Positions 11,985 through 23,500 of a stretch of 64,000 bases of DNA are shown in pieces. The translations under genes were made by a program, and so were the position numbers. The stretch covers positions 74,026,252 through 74,090,251 of the forward strand of contig NW_024609857.1 of the NCBI RefSeq assembly GCF_016920785.2, given 5' to 3'. Position 1 is the stretch's first letter, and each line of letters starts with the position of its first letter. Below the pieces are notes generated by a model that worked only from the letters and a program-made list of their open reading frames with translations, had not been told where the DNA came from and did no database searches. Source of the stretch: Ixodes scapularis. Lineage: Eukaryota > Arthropoda > Arachnida > Ixodida > Ixodidae.

Positions 11985-13503
11985 TGCACTCTGGGAACTA
12001 GTTGGCCACTCAGTTTCGGTTTCAACTCAGCAGCTTCGTCTCATGCTATCACGCTGCGACTGAATGCGCTGTTTGCGTTTTCGATTATTTGTTTTTTTAC
12101 GAATATACAATACACTCATTCTCGAGCGATACAAGACGAAGACCGAGGCACTTTCTCTGGTTCCCGAAACACCGGATATTGTGCATGCGTATGCAAACGT
12201 AGTAAGATGTGGCTTAGTCACCTCACCCCTTGAGTGCATCTTTGAGCTCAATGTCAGTACGTCTAGTACCAGTGAACTACAACTGAAATTCGGTCAGTTT
12301 GAGCCCTACACGTGTATTTTGTTTGCCCAACGTCCACTTCTTGCAACTTCATTGGGCGAAAAGCAAGCCACATCCTCACAGGAGTATCGAAGATGAGCCC
12401 AGTGTTGGCGCATGAAGTTTTAAGGAAACGCAATAAATTCGACCTCACTACTGCACAAAAGTTGCTATGATGTCTTCCTCGTGTCATCACATATCTCACA
12501 CTCAAATGTTATGCTGATAGAAGATTAAATTTTCGCAAACACTGAGATCGGCTAGCTACGACGGAGGCTTTAACAAGCATCCCCTACTCCTCGCTAAGCC
12601 TTTTTGGACGAGCTTTTACTGATGCCTAAGATCTGTGCCTGAACGATGTGTCGGAAATTATCTCGGCATACTCAGTCAGGAAGAAAGCAAACACATAACA
12701 AATATTGTGGCCATTAGCAACCGTCAAATGCGCTTTGAATAATTTCGTTCGTTTGGCGCACCGCATAGGGGTTCATGCCCGTCCGGTGCACTTCCGGTGA
12801 ACGGTGCGACATTTTCACACACGTGCTCGACTTTTGCTTTCTTAAAAACGGTTTGTATGTGCGAGTGTGCCTATATGATTGCAGGATAACTTTATGCACA
12901 TATGCGATGTTGAATATTAGTGGAATGCAAGTGGGTGGGGACTTCACTTCGTGCGGGGCAGTGCAGATGAGAAATGAAAAGTGTGTTCAAATGGAGCTTT
13001 TCAGTGGCGACTCCGAGTTTTACCTCGCGTACTCAGGTGTATTAAGAAAAACAGTAATTGCAAAAAGTTATATTTCGTCTATGGACGCACGAAACAAACT
13101 TCCTGATCAACAACACTAATGTAAAGGTGCGAGCTTGATGTATGCATATTTATTGGTTGCTACAGCTTGTTGATTCGTACACAAGGAAGATACCCGAGCT
13201 TCGCAGCGTCGAGATTTCGAGCACTGGCTCGTCCACTTCCCTCGAAACGCTAACAGAAAGGCTCGAGTACAAAAATACAACAAGCATGCGTTAAGACAAG
13301 CTATACGTCCCGGGCTTGTGTTAAAGATCATAGGTCTGGCCATTTAGGTTAGTTTAGAGACCACAAATGATGCTCTTGGGACCAGAAAACATGATATAAC
13401 AGCCGTTTATAGTCCACGCTCTGTGTATAATCTCTTGCCGAAGTATCGATCGAAACCGAAACCATGCCACTATCCTCCCTTGCCAACTAGTTCCCAGAGT
13501 GCA
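11985..13503. repeat. inverted-repeat pair around a 1.4-kb interior
   Basis: TGCACTCTGGGAACTAGTTGGC at 11985-12006 is the near-exact reverse complement of 13482-13503. GTTTCGGTTTC at 12013-12023 is matched by GAAACCGAAAC at 13451-13461. The arms could be TIRs of a degenerate element. The interior contains a 114-codon open frame (12775-13119) with no recognisable domain. Confidence 0.4.
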
Positions 13504-14433
13504 ACATGCGCCGTGTTGCATGCAGGGATTTATGGAAGTAGTCTATTTTCTCTCTTTTCCCCCTGTGTCCCCGCTTGCCCTTCTGGTCCTTTTCACACAA
13601 AACCAGCCCCTTGACTAATCTTTTCCAGTCTTTCGAAATCCTATTGCACCCTACCATATGTGGTAGACAGAAAGTGAGCTTGGAAAAGGCAAGAATGAAA
13701 GGAGGAGCTAAGGTTCCCCCTTTCCACTTGCAATTAGGCCTCTAAAAAGATATGAAACATATTTCGTCAAATAAACATAGCCCACAAAAAAAAAAAGAAA
13801 AAAAAAGTGTAATATATTTGTTGCAAAATTTCTTTTGATCTAGGAGTGAATTCAAAACATAGCTTAGTTTCAGGGTCAACTTCTCGAAATAAAAGTATGT
13901 TTCGGAATTGCTTCTTACTGAGAATATGTCTTTTGACATAGCAAATATTGTGTCGAAAATGTTTTTTCTTGTTCCGGGAAAGTGTATTTTGTGATTCGTG
14001 TCTCCTATATCCAGAACTGAAACAAAAGTTTTGAGGGAGTAAAAAGTAATTGTGTTTCATGTAGGTTTAGACGGCAGGAAATTATTCGGCTCTAGTGGGC
14101 GCGTGGTGCCATCGCATAGCCGAGAAATATTGCCAGTGCGGTACTGCCACTAGCCCGGCATCTTTAGTCTGTATTACGCAGTAACGATAAACGAGGGCAC
14201 GATGCCGTGGGGATTGAATGCAGGATCCCTGGGTCCTGCAGCAAGAGGTTTCGCTTTACGTGCTCCAAGCCACAGTGCGTCGACACACGCAGCCACCGAT
14301 GCCCACTTTGGGGAGTCTGGCATCTCTTTAAGTGCATGAAAACTAAGAAATATGCTGTAAAGTGTCCGACAACCGTGTCGTTCGGCCTCCTTCACTGTGC
14401 CCAGTGTAAGAGCGTTCCCGTCTCGTTGTCCAG

Positions 14434-14499
14434 GGTTGTGTGAAAGCTACTTCCCGCTGAGGGCCGCCTGCGAGCAGCGGCTTCCGGACGGCACCTGCC
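14434..14499 (+). other. probable 5' UTR part of the first coding exon
   Basis: A pyrimidine-rich stretch ending TTGTCCAG at 14433 could be a splice acceptor, so the exon may start at 14434. An in-frame TGA (about 14458-14460) lies between it and the ATG with no other ATG in between. Transcription might instead start directly in this GC-rich patch. No TATA box is evident. Confidence 0.45.
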
Positions 14500-14570
14500 A
14501 TGGCAGCGGGGCACAAGAGCGGCGCTTCCCGTGAGATCGCGCAGCCCCAGGACCCGCACGCCCTTACGAG
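14500..14570 (+). CDS. SLC41A1: SLC41 coding exon 1 (start codon)
   Basis: The ATG sits in a good initiation context (GCCATGG) with an in-frame stop upstream. The exon encodes residues 1-23 (MAAGHKSGASREIAQPQDPH onward) plus two bases of Arg24, and ends ACGAG before GTAACA. Phase 2 pairs exactly with the single base left at the start of exon 2. The N-terminus is poorly conserved in this family, so this exon rests on phase, context and GC content rather than homology. An alternative upstream start cannot be excluded. Confidence 0.7.
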
Positions 14571-17500
14571 GTAACAGCCCTTTTTGAATCACTTTGCACG
14601 CAACATGCTCGGTGCACTGGCCACGGGAGAATGTGCGGACGAACGTGTTGGCACCTTGTCCGTTACCATCCACACTGAAGAAAATCGGCGTTTACTTGTG
14701 TCACTTCCAGATAACTCGTGTGATTATTTTTGGTGGGTAACGTTAAGCGTAGTAATTTCCTTCTGTAAATCTTTTTTTGTAACTAATGGTTACTTAGTGT
14801 ATGTGCGAACAGCCTCCGAAGAAGACAATTATGTGTGTGAAGAAGAATTGTACTAAAGCAAAGTTGTTCGTTAAATTTTTGTCCCATTTCGTCTTTTTTT
14901 CGTTTGTTTCTGTAAGTTCAAGCTGACCCTTGACCAGCGTGTAGTCACTAGATCAACTAAGACCTGTAACCTCTTCCCAGCTCCAGAGCCAAGTCGTGAA
15001 GAGAAGCCAGTGCAAGATAGTCTGGTTTCCCCAACGCTCGCGCGGCATCAAGTTTGTCTCCTTTTAGACTCGTTCCACCACTGTGTCGGGGAACAGTTCA
15101 TTTGCCTGAGTAATTTGGCATTGTGGGAGGGTGTTTCACCGTTCCATCGCCGCAGAGAACTTTTGGCTCATGGAGCGTCAGGGGTGAAACAGCTGCTGCA
15201 TATGCGCCATTTTGCGCCAGACGCATTTCTCTGCGCCATCCTGTGCCATTTCGCAGAAACTGCGCCACAGCCAATACCTTGCGCCATTATGCACCAAGTC
15301 GCACAACGTGCGCCAAAGAAATTGTATTTTGTCTTGGTTTTGGTTTCTATCGACTTGATTGGCAACAATGAGTGCGTTTAGCTTGGTCGGCCTTGCAATC
15401 CTTTGTTCTGTTTATTCTCCCTGTGTATCCCGAGTCGGAAGTGCGTGAAAAAACTCGGGGGTCGCATTCTAAGCGCTACACCACCTGCGACTGGATTGTT
15501 ATTCTTTAACCATAAGCGGTTAAGCAAGTCGGCCGAGGAGAGGTCCAGTCGTTAAGCATCAGATTGCCTGAGGCTCTGCGGCCCGGGATCCGGACGTCAG
15601 CCTGTTGAACACATTAGCAAAAGATTCCTTTGAGTACTTCATCGTTAAAAGTTGGAACCGCATTCCCGCAAGATAAATCGTGATTTGATAGAACTGAAAC
15701 GCGGTCCGATCCGAAACCTTGCTGGCCAGCAGCTCTCACTCGAGCGGTAGATCTGCTCGGCGTACTTTAACCTTGCTCCTGCTTATCGCTTCGAATACAA
15801 TAACTCCGTTAATCGTAGTCTGCTACTTCGACATTGAGTTGCACAAAAGAATAAACTCGAAATTTGTTGCCCCGCTCCTCCGTGCAACTGCACGTCCGTT
15901 GCTTACGCACGTCTTGTGGTTCGCACATATAGTGTAATTGCTATGTCGAGCACGTGTGGGTTGTGCGATAAGCAGTGCTGGTTGGCATTTTGAGTAGCTG
16001 AAAGCCACTCAGAAAATTTAAAGGACACTATCTTCAGAAACATACGGTATTTGCTTTTTGGTTCTCATTAAGGCTCACAAAGTTTCAAGTTTTCGCATTT
16101 GTTACACTGTTATCCCATCTACCCAGGTTCCTAACCACTCATATTCATCTGTGTTGCTAAGCACAATTGAAATTGCTCCTATGCTTGTCTAAGACACAAG
16201 CTGAAGTGCAATGAAAAGTGATCAGAGCTGCTCCTAGCCTGCTCCAGAATGTAGTTTTAGCTGCTCCCAACCTGCTCCAAAACAGCTCAGCTGATCCCAA
16301 GGCTGCTCCCAAGTACTTTTAATGAGTTCCACCCCCGAGTGTCGTGTTAACCCTTTAAGTGCCTTGGACGAGCTGAGCTCGTCGGCCACTTTTTGGCTAA
16401 AAATGCCGTGGATGAGCTCAACTCGTCCAGTGGTTCTTTCGGTAGCCCTCAATTCCACGAACGAGGTAGGCTCATCCAAGTAGTTTGCGGCGCTGATCAT
16501 AGATGGCAGCACTCGTTTTAGTTGGCGCATTTGTTTTTTCGCCGCCGCTGATTTTTGCGTAATAAAGTTTTAAAATTTTATCTTTATTACTAGAGGAATA
16601 GAACTTATAAATAAAAAGAAGATATGGCACTTTTAGGTTACTTTTTGAAAAAAAAGGGGTTAAAGTGCATCCTCAGTTGGCACCTGAGATTTTGCTGAGT
16701 GATTTGGTTTTTTTGGCTGCCGTTGTGAAGCCCCCAGGAAGGTTTCTCTTTCATGTTCCTTTCATCAGTTCTTACTGTGTTTGTGCTTTGTTTCTATGAA
16801 AAGAGAGCTCTGACGAAATATTGATGGTCGTCGATTTTAAAGCATGAGTTTCTTTTTAGAGCTAATTCCCATCCCATAATCTTGTTCGTCCGTCTGTCCG
16901 TCCATCCATCTGTTCCTTTCCCCAGCGTGGAAATTGATGTTGCGAGACCTGACATTACGGGACATACAGACCAATTCAGTTTTTCCGCTAAATTTACCAG
17001 AAAAAATTGACATGACGTGACCTCAACACCAATTTAGTTTCCCCGCTAAATTTGGCAGGAAAATTAGTGCCACGTAACTTATACACCAATTCAGTTACTC
17101 GCTAAATTTAGCAGGGAAATTACATCTTCTGACGTAGACACCAATCCAGTTTCCCTGCTATGTTTAGTGGGGAAATCGACGTCACGTGACCTATACAACC
17201 ATTCAGTTTTCCCGCTACTTTTAGCGGGAAAGTATATGTCACGTGACACATCGATTTCCTATATTTGGTGTTCCGTGTTCTTGGATAAATCCTAAAAACT
17301 CAAAAACATCTGCCGGTAAAATATTAGTCAATTCGGATTCATCCGACAAACTCCGAATTCTAATGTGCCACCGCCCCCCAAATAAATAAATAAATAAATA
17401 AATAAAGACGGCATTTTACAATTAAGTTTGATCAGCGGACAGGGTCAATTGTCTTGGGAAAATGCCACTACAGTTGCCCTTCAAATCTTGGATCATTGAC

Positions 17501-20500
17501 AAAAGGGTTCTTACCGCTTATCTCGTCGAGGCCTTCCAACAATACCTTCTATACCATTCTACTTAAAGTGGCACCTTTGTCCACATATCAGAAGAATGCG
17601 AATGCGGCCATGAGGGGTTAGTCCCCTTTGATGCGACGACGGCGGATCAATTGCGAGCGGCGAACGTCTAAAATCTTGTGCCAAAAATCTTGAAACATTT
17701 GCTGGTCCTTGCTTGACTAGGACAAGCTTGATGAATTGTAGTCTACTGTTTTCCACGGACGTTTGCGACGGCTTCAGACGCTGGGCAAAACAGGCTCGTG
17801 CCTTTGAGTTGATGTTTATACAACTTCTGATGTCACAACAAGATGGCAGTCTAGTAAAGTTGCAAGTTAGTAGTTTCGGTTTACGTTTTGTCATACTTCG
17901 GCAATTAAACATTATTTAAAATTTTAAAGATATTTATTTGCTGCTCTAGGTTCAGTGTCTTGTACTCTTGCAGAAAGTATGTTTAGTTGAAAACGTTCAA
18001 ATTGATGCAGGTCTTTTAAATTCACTGTTTCCAAACAAAACCCCTACATAGTAAGCATGGCAGCATAGCATTTGGAGGGTTCATACTCATGATATAGGGC
18101 AGTGGTTCCAACCACCGATGCTACGCGGACCCCTTGTGGATCAGCGGAGATGATGGAGGACCCTGTTCGTGGTGAGGGGAGGGGAAAGGTTTAAGTTAAA
18201 TATAATAATTTATTTATTTATTTATTTCATGATTTATTATGATTTAATAAATGATGTAACTAAGGGCTAGTGTAAAGTAGGCCTCTCTTATTGACATGCA
18301 CACGAGAAAACTCGCCTGGAAACTGAAACATTTCTTCTTGACCTGAATAAAGACACCTTTTATGCGAGACTTGACTGATGAAGGAGGTCTTCACGGACCC
18401 CTAGAATGACTTCGGTGAGCCCAAAGGGTCCGCGGACCCCCATTTGAAAACCACTGATATAGGGATTGATAAAGCCCACACATACCATAAAAAAATACTG
18501 CAGAAGCATCCACTTCGTTCAACCTCCCATTATTGGCATTTTTCAAACTAAGGAATTTTGCAAATTATGCGTTAAGTGCCCGATTTGACCGGACAAGTGC
18601 CTGATAACCCAGTTTTCTGTGAACGTGAGGTGGGCGCTTTCCCGGCATTTTGCAATAGTTTTCTTTGTTCTGATTATGCTTGGTGCTTTCATTATTTGTA
18701 ACAAAGCAAAAAAGTAGGCAAAAATAAAAAAAAATAAAAACTTGAAAATAAAAAAGGAAAAGAAATAATTTTGAGAGCATCGGATATTTTGACGGAAGGC
18801 GCCGGCGTTTCTCCCCTTGTCTTCACTGCTGTAGGGTGCAGTAGCAAAACATCTTAGCTCTGGTGAAAAAGTTTTTTAGGTGGGGCATGCGATTAATATT
18901 AAGCCATGAACCAGTTTTATTTTTCTATAAAGGGGCACTGAACTCCCAAGAAACATTTTTCTTAATGTGTGAATAGGGCATATATTTCACAAAACAAACT
19001 TTCTCCAAAGAAAATATTTCGTAGCGCAATATTTACTTCACGAGACGTTTTTGAATTAAGAGATTCAGAAACACTATTTTGAGTTGCCGACCCCAAAATG
19101 GAAGCCCGTTTTAGAATTGCACAAATGAGTCTTGTGGCAGAAATATTGCACCAAAAACATTTTTTTTTCCAGGAAAGTTAATTATGTGACATTTGTGCCC
19201 TGTCCAGGCAGTTTTGAGAAATTTACTTTTCTGGGACTTCAGCATTTATTTAAGTGTGCAGTGTTGCAACATCCCTACTGCGTTAGACTCGGCTTGGTTG
19301 ACCCCGTCCTTCCGTCTGCAACCATTTCAGGGCCAATCCCGATGCCTTGACCCTGCCCTTGGGGCCCCTGCAGCCCTCGCTGCAGGGCGGCGGCCGCAGC
19401 AATGAGGGCTTCAGCCGCACCCCTTCGGAGGCCCTGTTTGCGGCCACCCCGGAGGGCAGCATCTACTCGGAGAGCGCCGCCCTGCTCAACGGGGTGCTGC
19501 CGCGACTCACCACCCTCGAGGGGAAGCCTGGCCCCGAGCTGCTGCTCGAGGAGAATGAGCTGCAGGTGTGCGCTGGCAAGGTGGACTTCCTTCTCTGCGT
19601 TCATTCTATCACTAGCCACCTGCAGCGTCACCTTTCGAACCACAGCTACGACGCTACAGTACGACACTAGCCGAGAGTGCACGCTCGGCCCTTGTCCAAT
19701 TCGTTTTCACTACCTTCTGCCATGAAAACAAAAGGCGCTCAGCTATGTAACTCTGACCCTACTGGTCGCTGCCCAAATACTCTCTGCACCCATTACGAGG
19801 ATTTTCGATCTGTTAGCTCGAAATTAATGTAAATGAAAAGACTTCGGCTGGGAACTAAACTCACCACTCGCCCTTGTTATTGACCCACCTTGTTTGGTGC
19901 AGTATGGCCACTGTTGCTCTTGCGCCATTAAAACCGTAAACAACAACGACGTTATGTTATTTGTGCGCAACGCGATGATTCACTGTATATGTGCTCTGCA
20001 GGAAAGTAGCCACAAGGGCCTTGTTCATAAATAGTGCGGCTATTACTCGAGTAAATACGGTATGTTTGTGCAGAGCCTTTCTTTACCCAGCAATGAATTT
20101 CTGCATCTGTGCAGCAACAAAACAATTTGAAATTTGCAAAGGAAGCACAAGATGCCAATTATTTTCTTTCCAAAATACAGTATAACCCCGTTGATACGGT
20201 TTTCAGGGAACCGTAGAAAAAGAAAACAACATATCATCCGGGAAAATGTAACAAGCGATAATGCTGTTGGTGGGGCTACAGATGTGACAGGAAGCAACCC
20301 TCACTCTAAGATTTACTCTGGAATGACTTTTTGGGGTTCGGAGAACTACCATGATAGTTACCATGTAGCTGGGCATTCTTTTTCGGCACAGTTGTTTACA
20401 ACTTGCAGTCAACCTATACCATATCTACCCGATTAAAGCGCGACCATGATTGCTACCTCGAGGGGCAACTTTTCATATTGCTCAGTGGGGAAAATAGAAC

Positions 20501-23500
20501 CACGAATGTTGTGCGAGGCTAATAGAGGAATAAAACGGTACCTTCATTTTGCTAGAAATCGTTTCCAGCATGATTTCTGACAAGTGCACTCATTCACGTC
20601 AAGTAGCGACCAAGTTTTTCCCAGCTCTTGCTCCACTCCCGAAGTCGAAACGAGCGTCACACTGAGCTCGCTGCATTTCCATCATTTCCATCAAAACGTC
20701 CGACAGGAACGGAATTCGTTAAGATCTAAGAACTAAAACACGCACTAGAGACTAGTGCATTAAAACTTTGAAATCTTCGAGCTGGTGGAGCTATCCTAAA
20801 CGAACTCTGATTGTGTCATCACTCTCTCACTAGCCGCTATGGGTTCGGATGCATTTGGATTTGGATTCGACTAGATAATTTGAAGAATCCAGCTGAGAGG
20901 TCGTAAGGCATACTTTGCCAACAGAAGACCGAAAATCCGCCGCGCGCAGCCAAGGAGCGAGGGTTCAGGAGCGCCGAGGGATAGATTTTGGACGTAACAA
21001 CCGGGAAATCAAACATAACAGACGGGAAACTAGTACACGTATCTATGGGAATTAAACGGTACCAGCGCTTGAGAACGTAACAGCCGGGAAAACATATAAA
21101 CCGGGAACGTATCAATGAGGTTCTACTGTAGTAGACATTTACAATTAAGGCACGCATTCAATCCAGTCTCTCACAGGATTCGATTCCTAGCAGACGATTC
21201 ACATTTTCTTTGTTTTATTAGCAGGTGATGTTAGGCATTTTCTTGTTTTATTTCCATCTGCGAATGACACCTTGTAGCAGACAAACCCTATTCTTCTCTT
21301 GTGTAAGCAGACAAGCGGTTTGCTGACGTCATATTGGCTCGCTTCGTGGAATATCTCGGTCTTGCTTTCACGGTGTCTGTCATCTGACCCCTGCTGAAAG
21401 TGTGCAAGTGTCTTTAAACGTGAGAAAGACTTTTTGTAACATAATGCAGGGTTGTAACATAATGCAGGGGATGAATTTTGTAGCATAATGCTTCTAATAA
21501 TGCAGGGTTCTGACAGCTCCTTGAAATCCTTGAACACCCTGGATTTCGATAAAAGCCTTTCAAGGGCCCTTAAATATTCTTGAAAGTTGCAATAATCCTA
21601 GTACTCCTGAACATCTGGAGATTAATGATATGTTTTTTTACAAATTACAGCGGTTTGAGAAGTTCACCAGCTTCTCTTGACTCGTCCAAACTGCGGGGAT
21701 GCATGTAGTGGCATGCAAGAAAATCGCGGGGGAAAAGCGCTAGTCTCCTGTGTTGGCAACAGACATGACAGCATAGTAGTTCTTTTCCGCTTGTCATCAG
21801 ATTCTAGCCACTGGAGAAAGCTTTATTTTTTCTTCTAAATGTGCCTGCTCCGTACACGAAAAACGTATCTGACAATTTTAATCAGACTGGGATTGTATCT
21901 CACATTTTTCATTGCAAAGCCACCAACTCTGGCATAAATTGTCACGATTGCGTCATGCATCATGCGCCCGTTTTAAAGGGCGCTTCAATTCAATCCCACC
22001 CAAGGCATCTCGTGTTATTGCCATTTTTGCTCTGTGTTGCCTTGGATTTTGTCTTCTGATGCCCTTGAAATTCTTGAAAAGTCTGAATTTTGCATAAAGA
22101 TATTTGTATGAAGCCCAGTAATGTGTCTCGAAATTAGCTTCCGGGATTTATCTTTTTATCAGACACCTTTTGTATTCATACACATTCCTCAATGCAGCAT
22201 TGGGTTGTAGGTGCATCACGTCCCTGCATCCATCTTGCAGCACCTGCATTTCTCATGCGCCATTGTTCAGGAAACCTCGCTCGTTGTGACATGGAGCTCT
22301 TGCTTAACAGGATATTGTATGTGCACAAGTTTTAGCTATGCATATTGACATAAGCGAAACAGGAAAGAGAAACAATGAACTGCCTAAGTAAGTAGATCTT
22401 CATTCTGGTGCACACAGATCCAGTGACGGAGTTTCAAGAGCTATGGTGATTACACGATCGGCGTTGGTTGTGACGCAATGCACTTACCGTAAAATACCAT
22501 TCAAGCGCCCACTTATACTTTGGAGATAATCTGGGCACTTGTCCGGTTATCAATTTTACATATAAATGTTCTGTGCATATTTTCTGAGATCTTAGAAATT
22601 TTGGTAATGGGCGCTTAATGTGGAATGGTGATTATGGCAAGATGCATGCAGCGAGCATGTCGCTGTTCCGTACATATCTCTGGGCATAGAACGAAATCGG
22701 GGTAGCGTAAAAGTGAAACATGATGAATGAATATCTTAATGCCTGTTTCCTTTTTATATACAGTTGAACCTCGATTTAGCGAAGTCACCGGGACCCCCTA
22801 ATTATTTCGTTAAATCGGGAACTTCGTAAAGTCGAGAAAGACATTCTTTGGATTAGGCTGCGTGGGGAATCCGAATTTGTTCGTTAAATCAGGAAACTCG
22901 TAAAATCGGGTTTCGTTAAATTGAGGTTCAACTGTATTCTACAAATCGGTGTAGCCTCTAATAATGACCTTCAAAACTGCAAGTGCAGCATAATTCATCA
23001 GTCCATTAAATAAAAACATCCTTAACACGTCTTAGTTATTAGCCGTCTCGTTATGGGGACAATTGTCTCCCCTTACAATGTCTGCCAAGCCCAGCAAAAA
23101 TGCAGAGCAAATTTTATCCATTTAAAAGTTGGACAACCCCTTTTCTAAACAACATCTGTATCGATTAAGAATGAATATCCTCTAGAGTAGAGTTACAGTA
23201 ATTATTCGAAAGTAGGTCGACCTCATTATAAACAATGCCTGCACATGTATTTCTCTGCAACGCTCAAGAAGAGCTAATCATTGCAATTTGCCGAAGAGGT
23301 CCAGCGAATGACAAGACACTGACGATGTTGGAACGCAGAAATAAGATCTGTATGGATCGCCTTCTTTTTTTCTCGTTCCCCAAAGGTTATTTTTGTTTTA
23401 TTATTTGCCTGGCTCCTTTAGTAAGGTTTAATGATTGAGCTTCGTGGGTTCTGCAGTAAAGTAGACACACAGGCGTCTATTTTCCTCTTTTCGCCTATTT

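Larger units (their letters stand above)
945..14433 (+). other. upstream flank or leader intron
   Basis: If 660-944 is a leader exon, this is its 13.5-kb intron; otherwise it is intergenic. CpG stays raised to about 1700. It then holds a small hairpin MITE (2246-2365), a LINE remnant (2919-3420), a tRNA-like SINE head (4095-4155), an element with long inverted arms (5695-7703), a CCGAGAG-type MITE (8222-8564), G-rich simple repeats (6753-6877, 9414-9500), and an inverted-repeat pair (11985-13503). The stretches 3421-5690, 9501-11984 and 13504-14433 show no gene and no repeat that I can name. Confidence 0.5.
14571..19330 (+). other. SLC41 intron 1
   Basis: A 4760-nt intron (GTAACA...TTTCAG). 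It contains a hAT-like element (15179-16337), a 56-bp tandem repeat (16970-17249), an AAAT microsatellite (17382-17405), a hAT MITE with exact target duplication (18100-18456), and a fragment of the ACTTGTCCGG MITE family (18555-18655). The rest shows nothing identifiable. Confidence 0.75.

Noticed and set aside
12775..13119. 114-codon open frame, Cys-containing
   Set aside because: Unrecognised, inside an inverted-repeat pair, and without clear expression signals.
19275..19682. 135-codon minus-strand open frame
   Set aside because: It is the antisense shadow of GC-rich exon 2.
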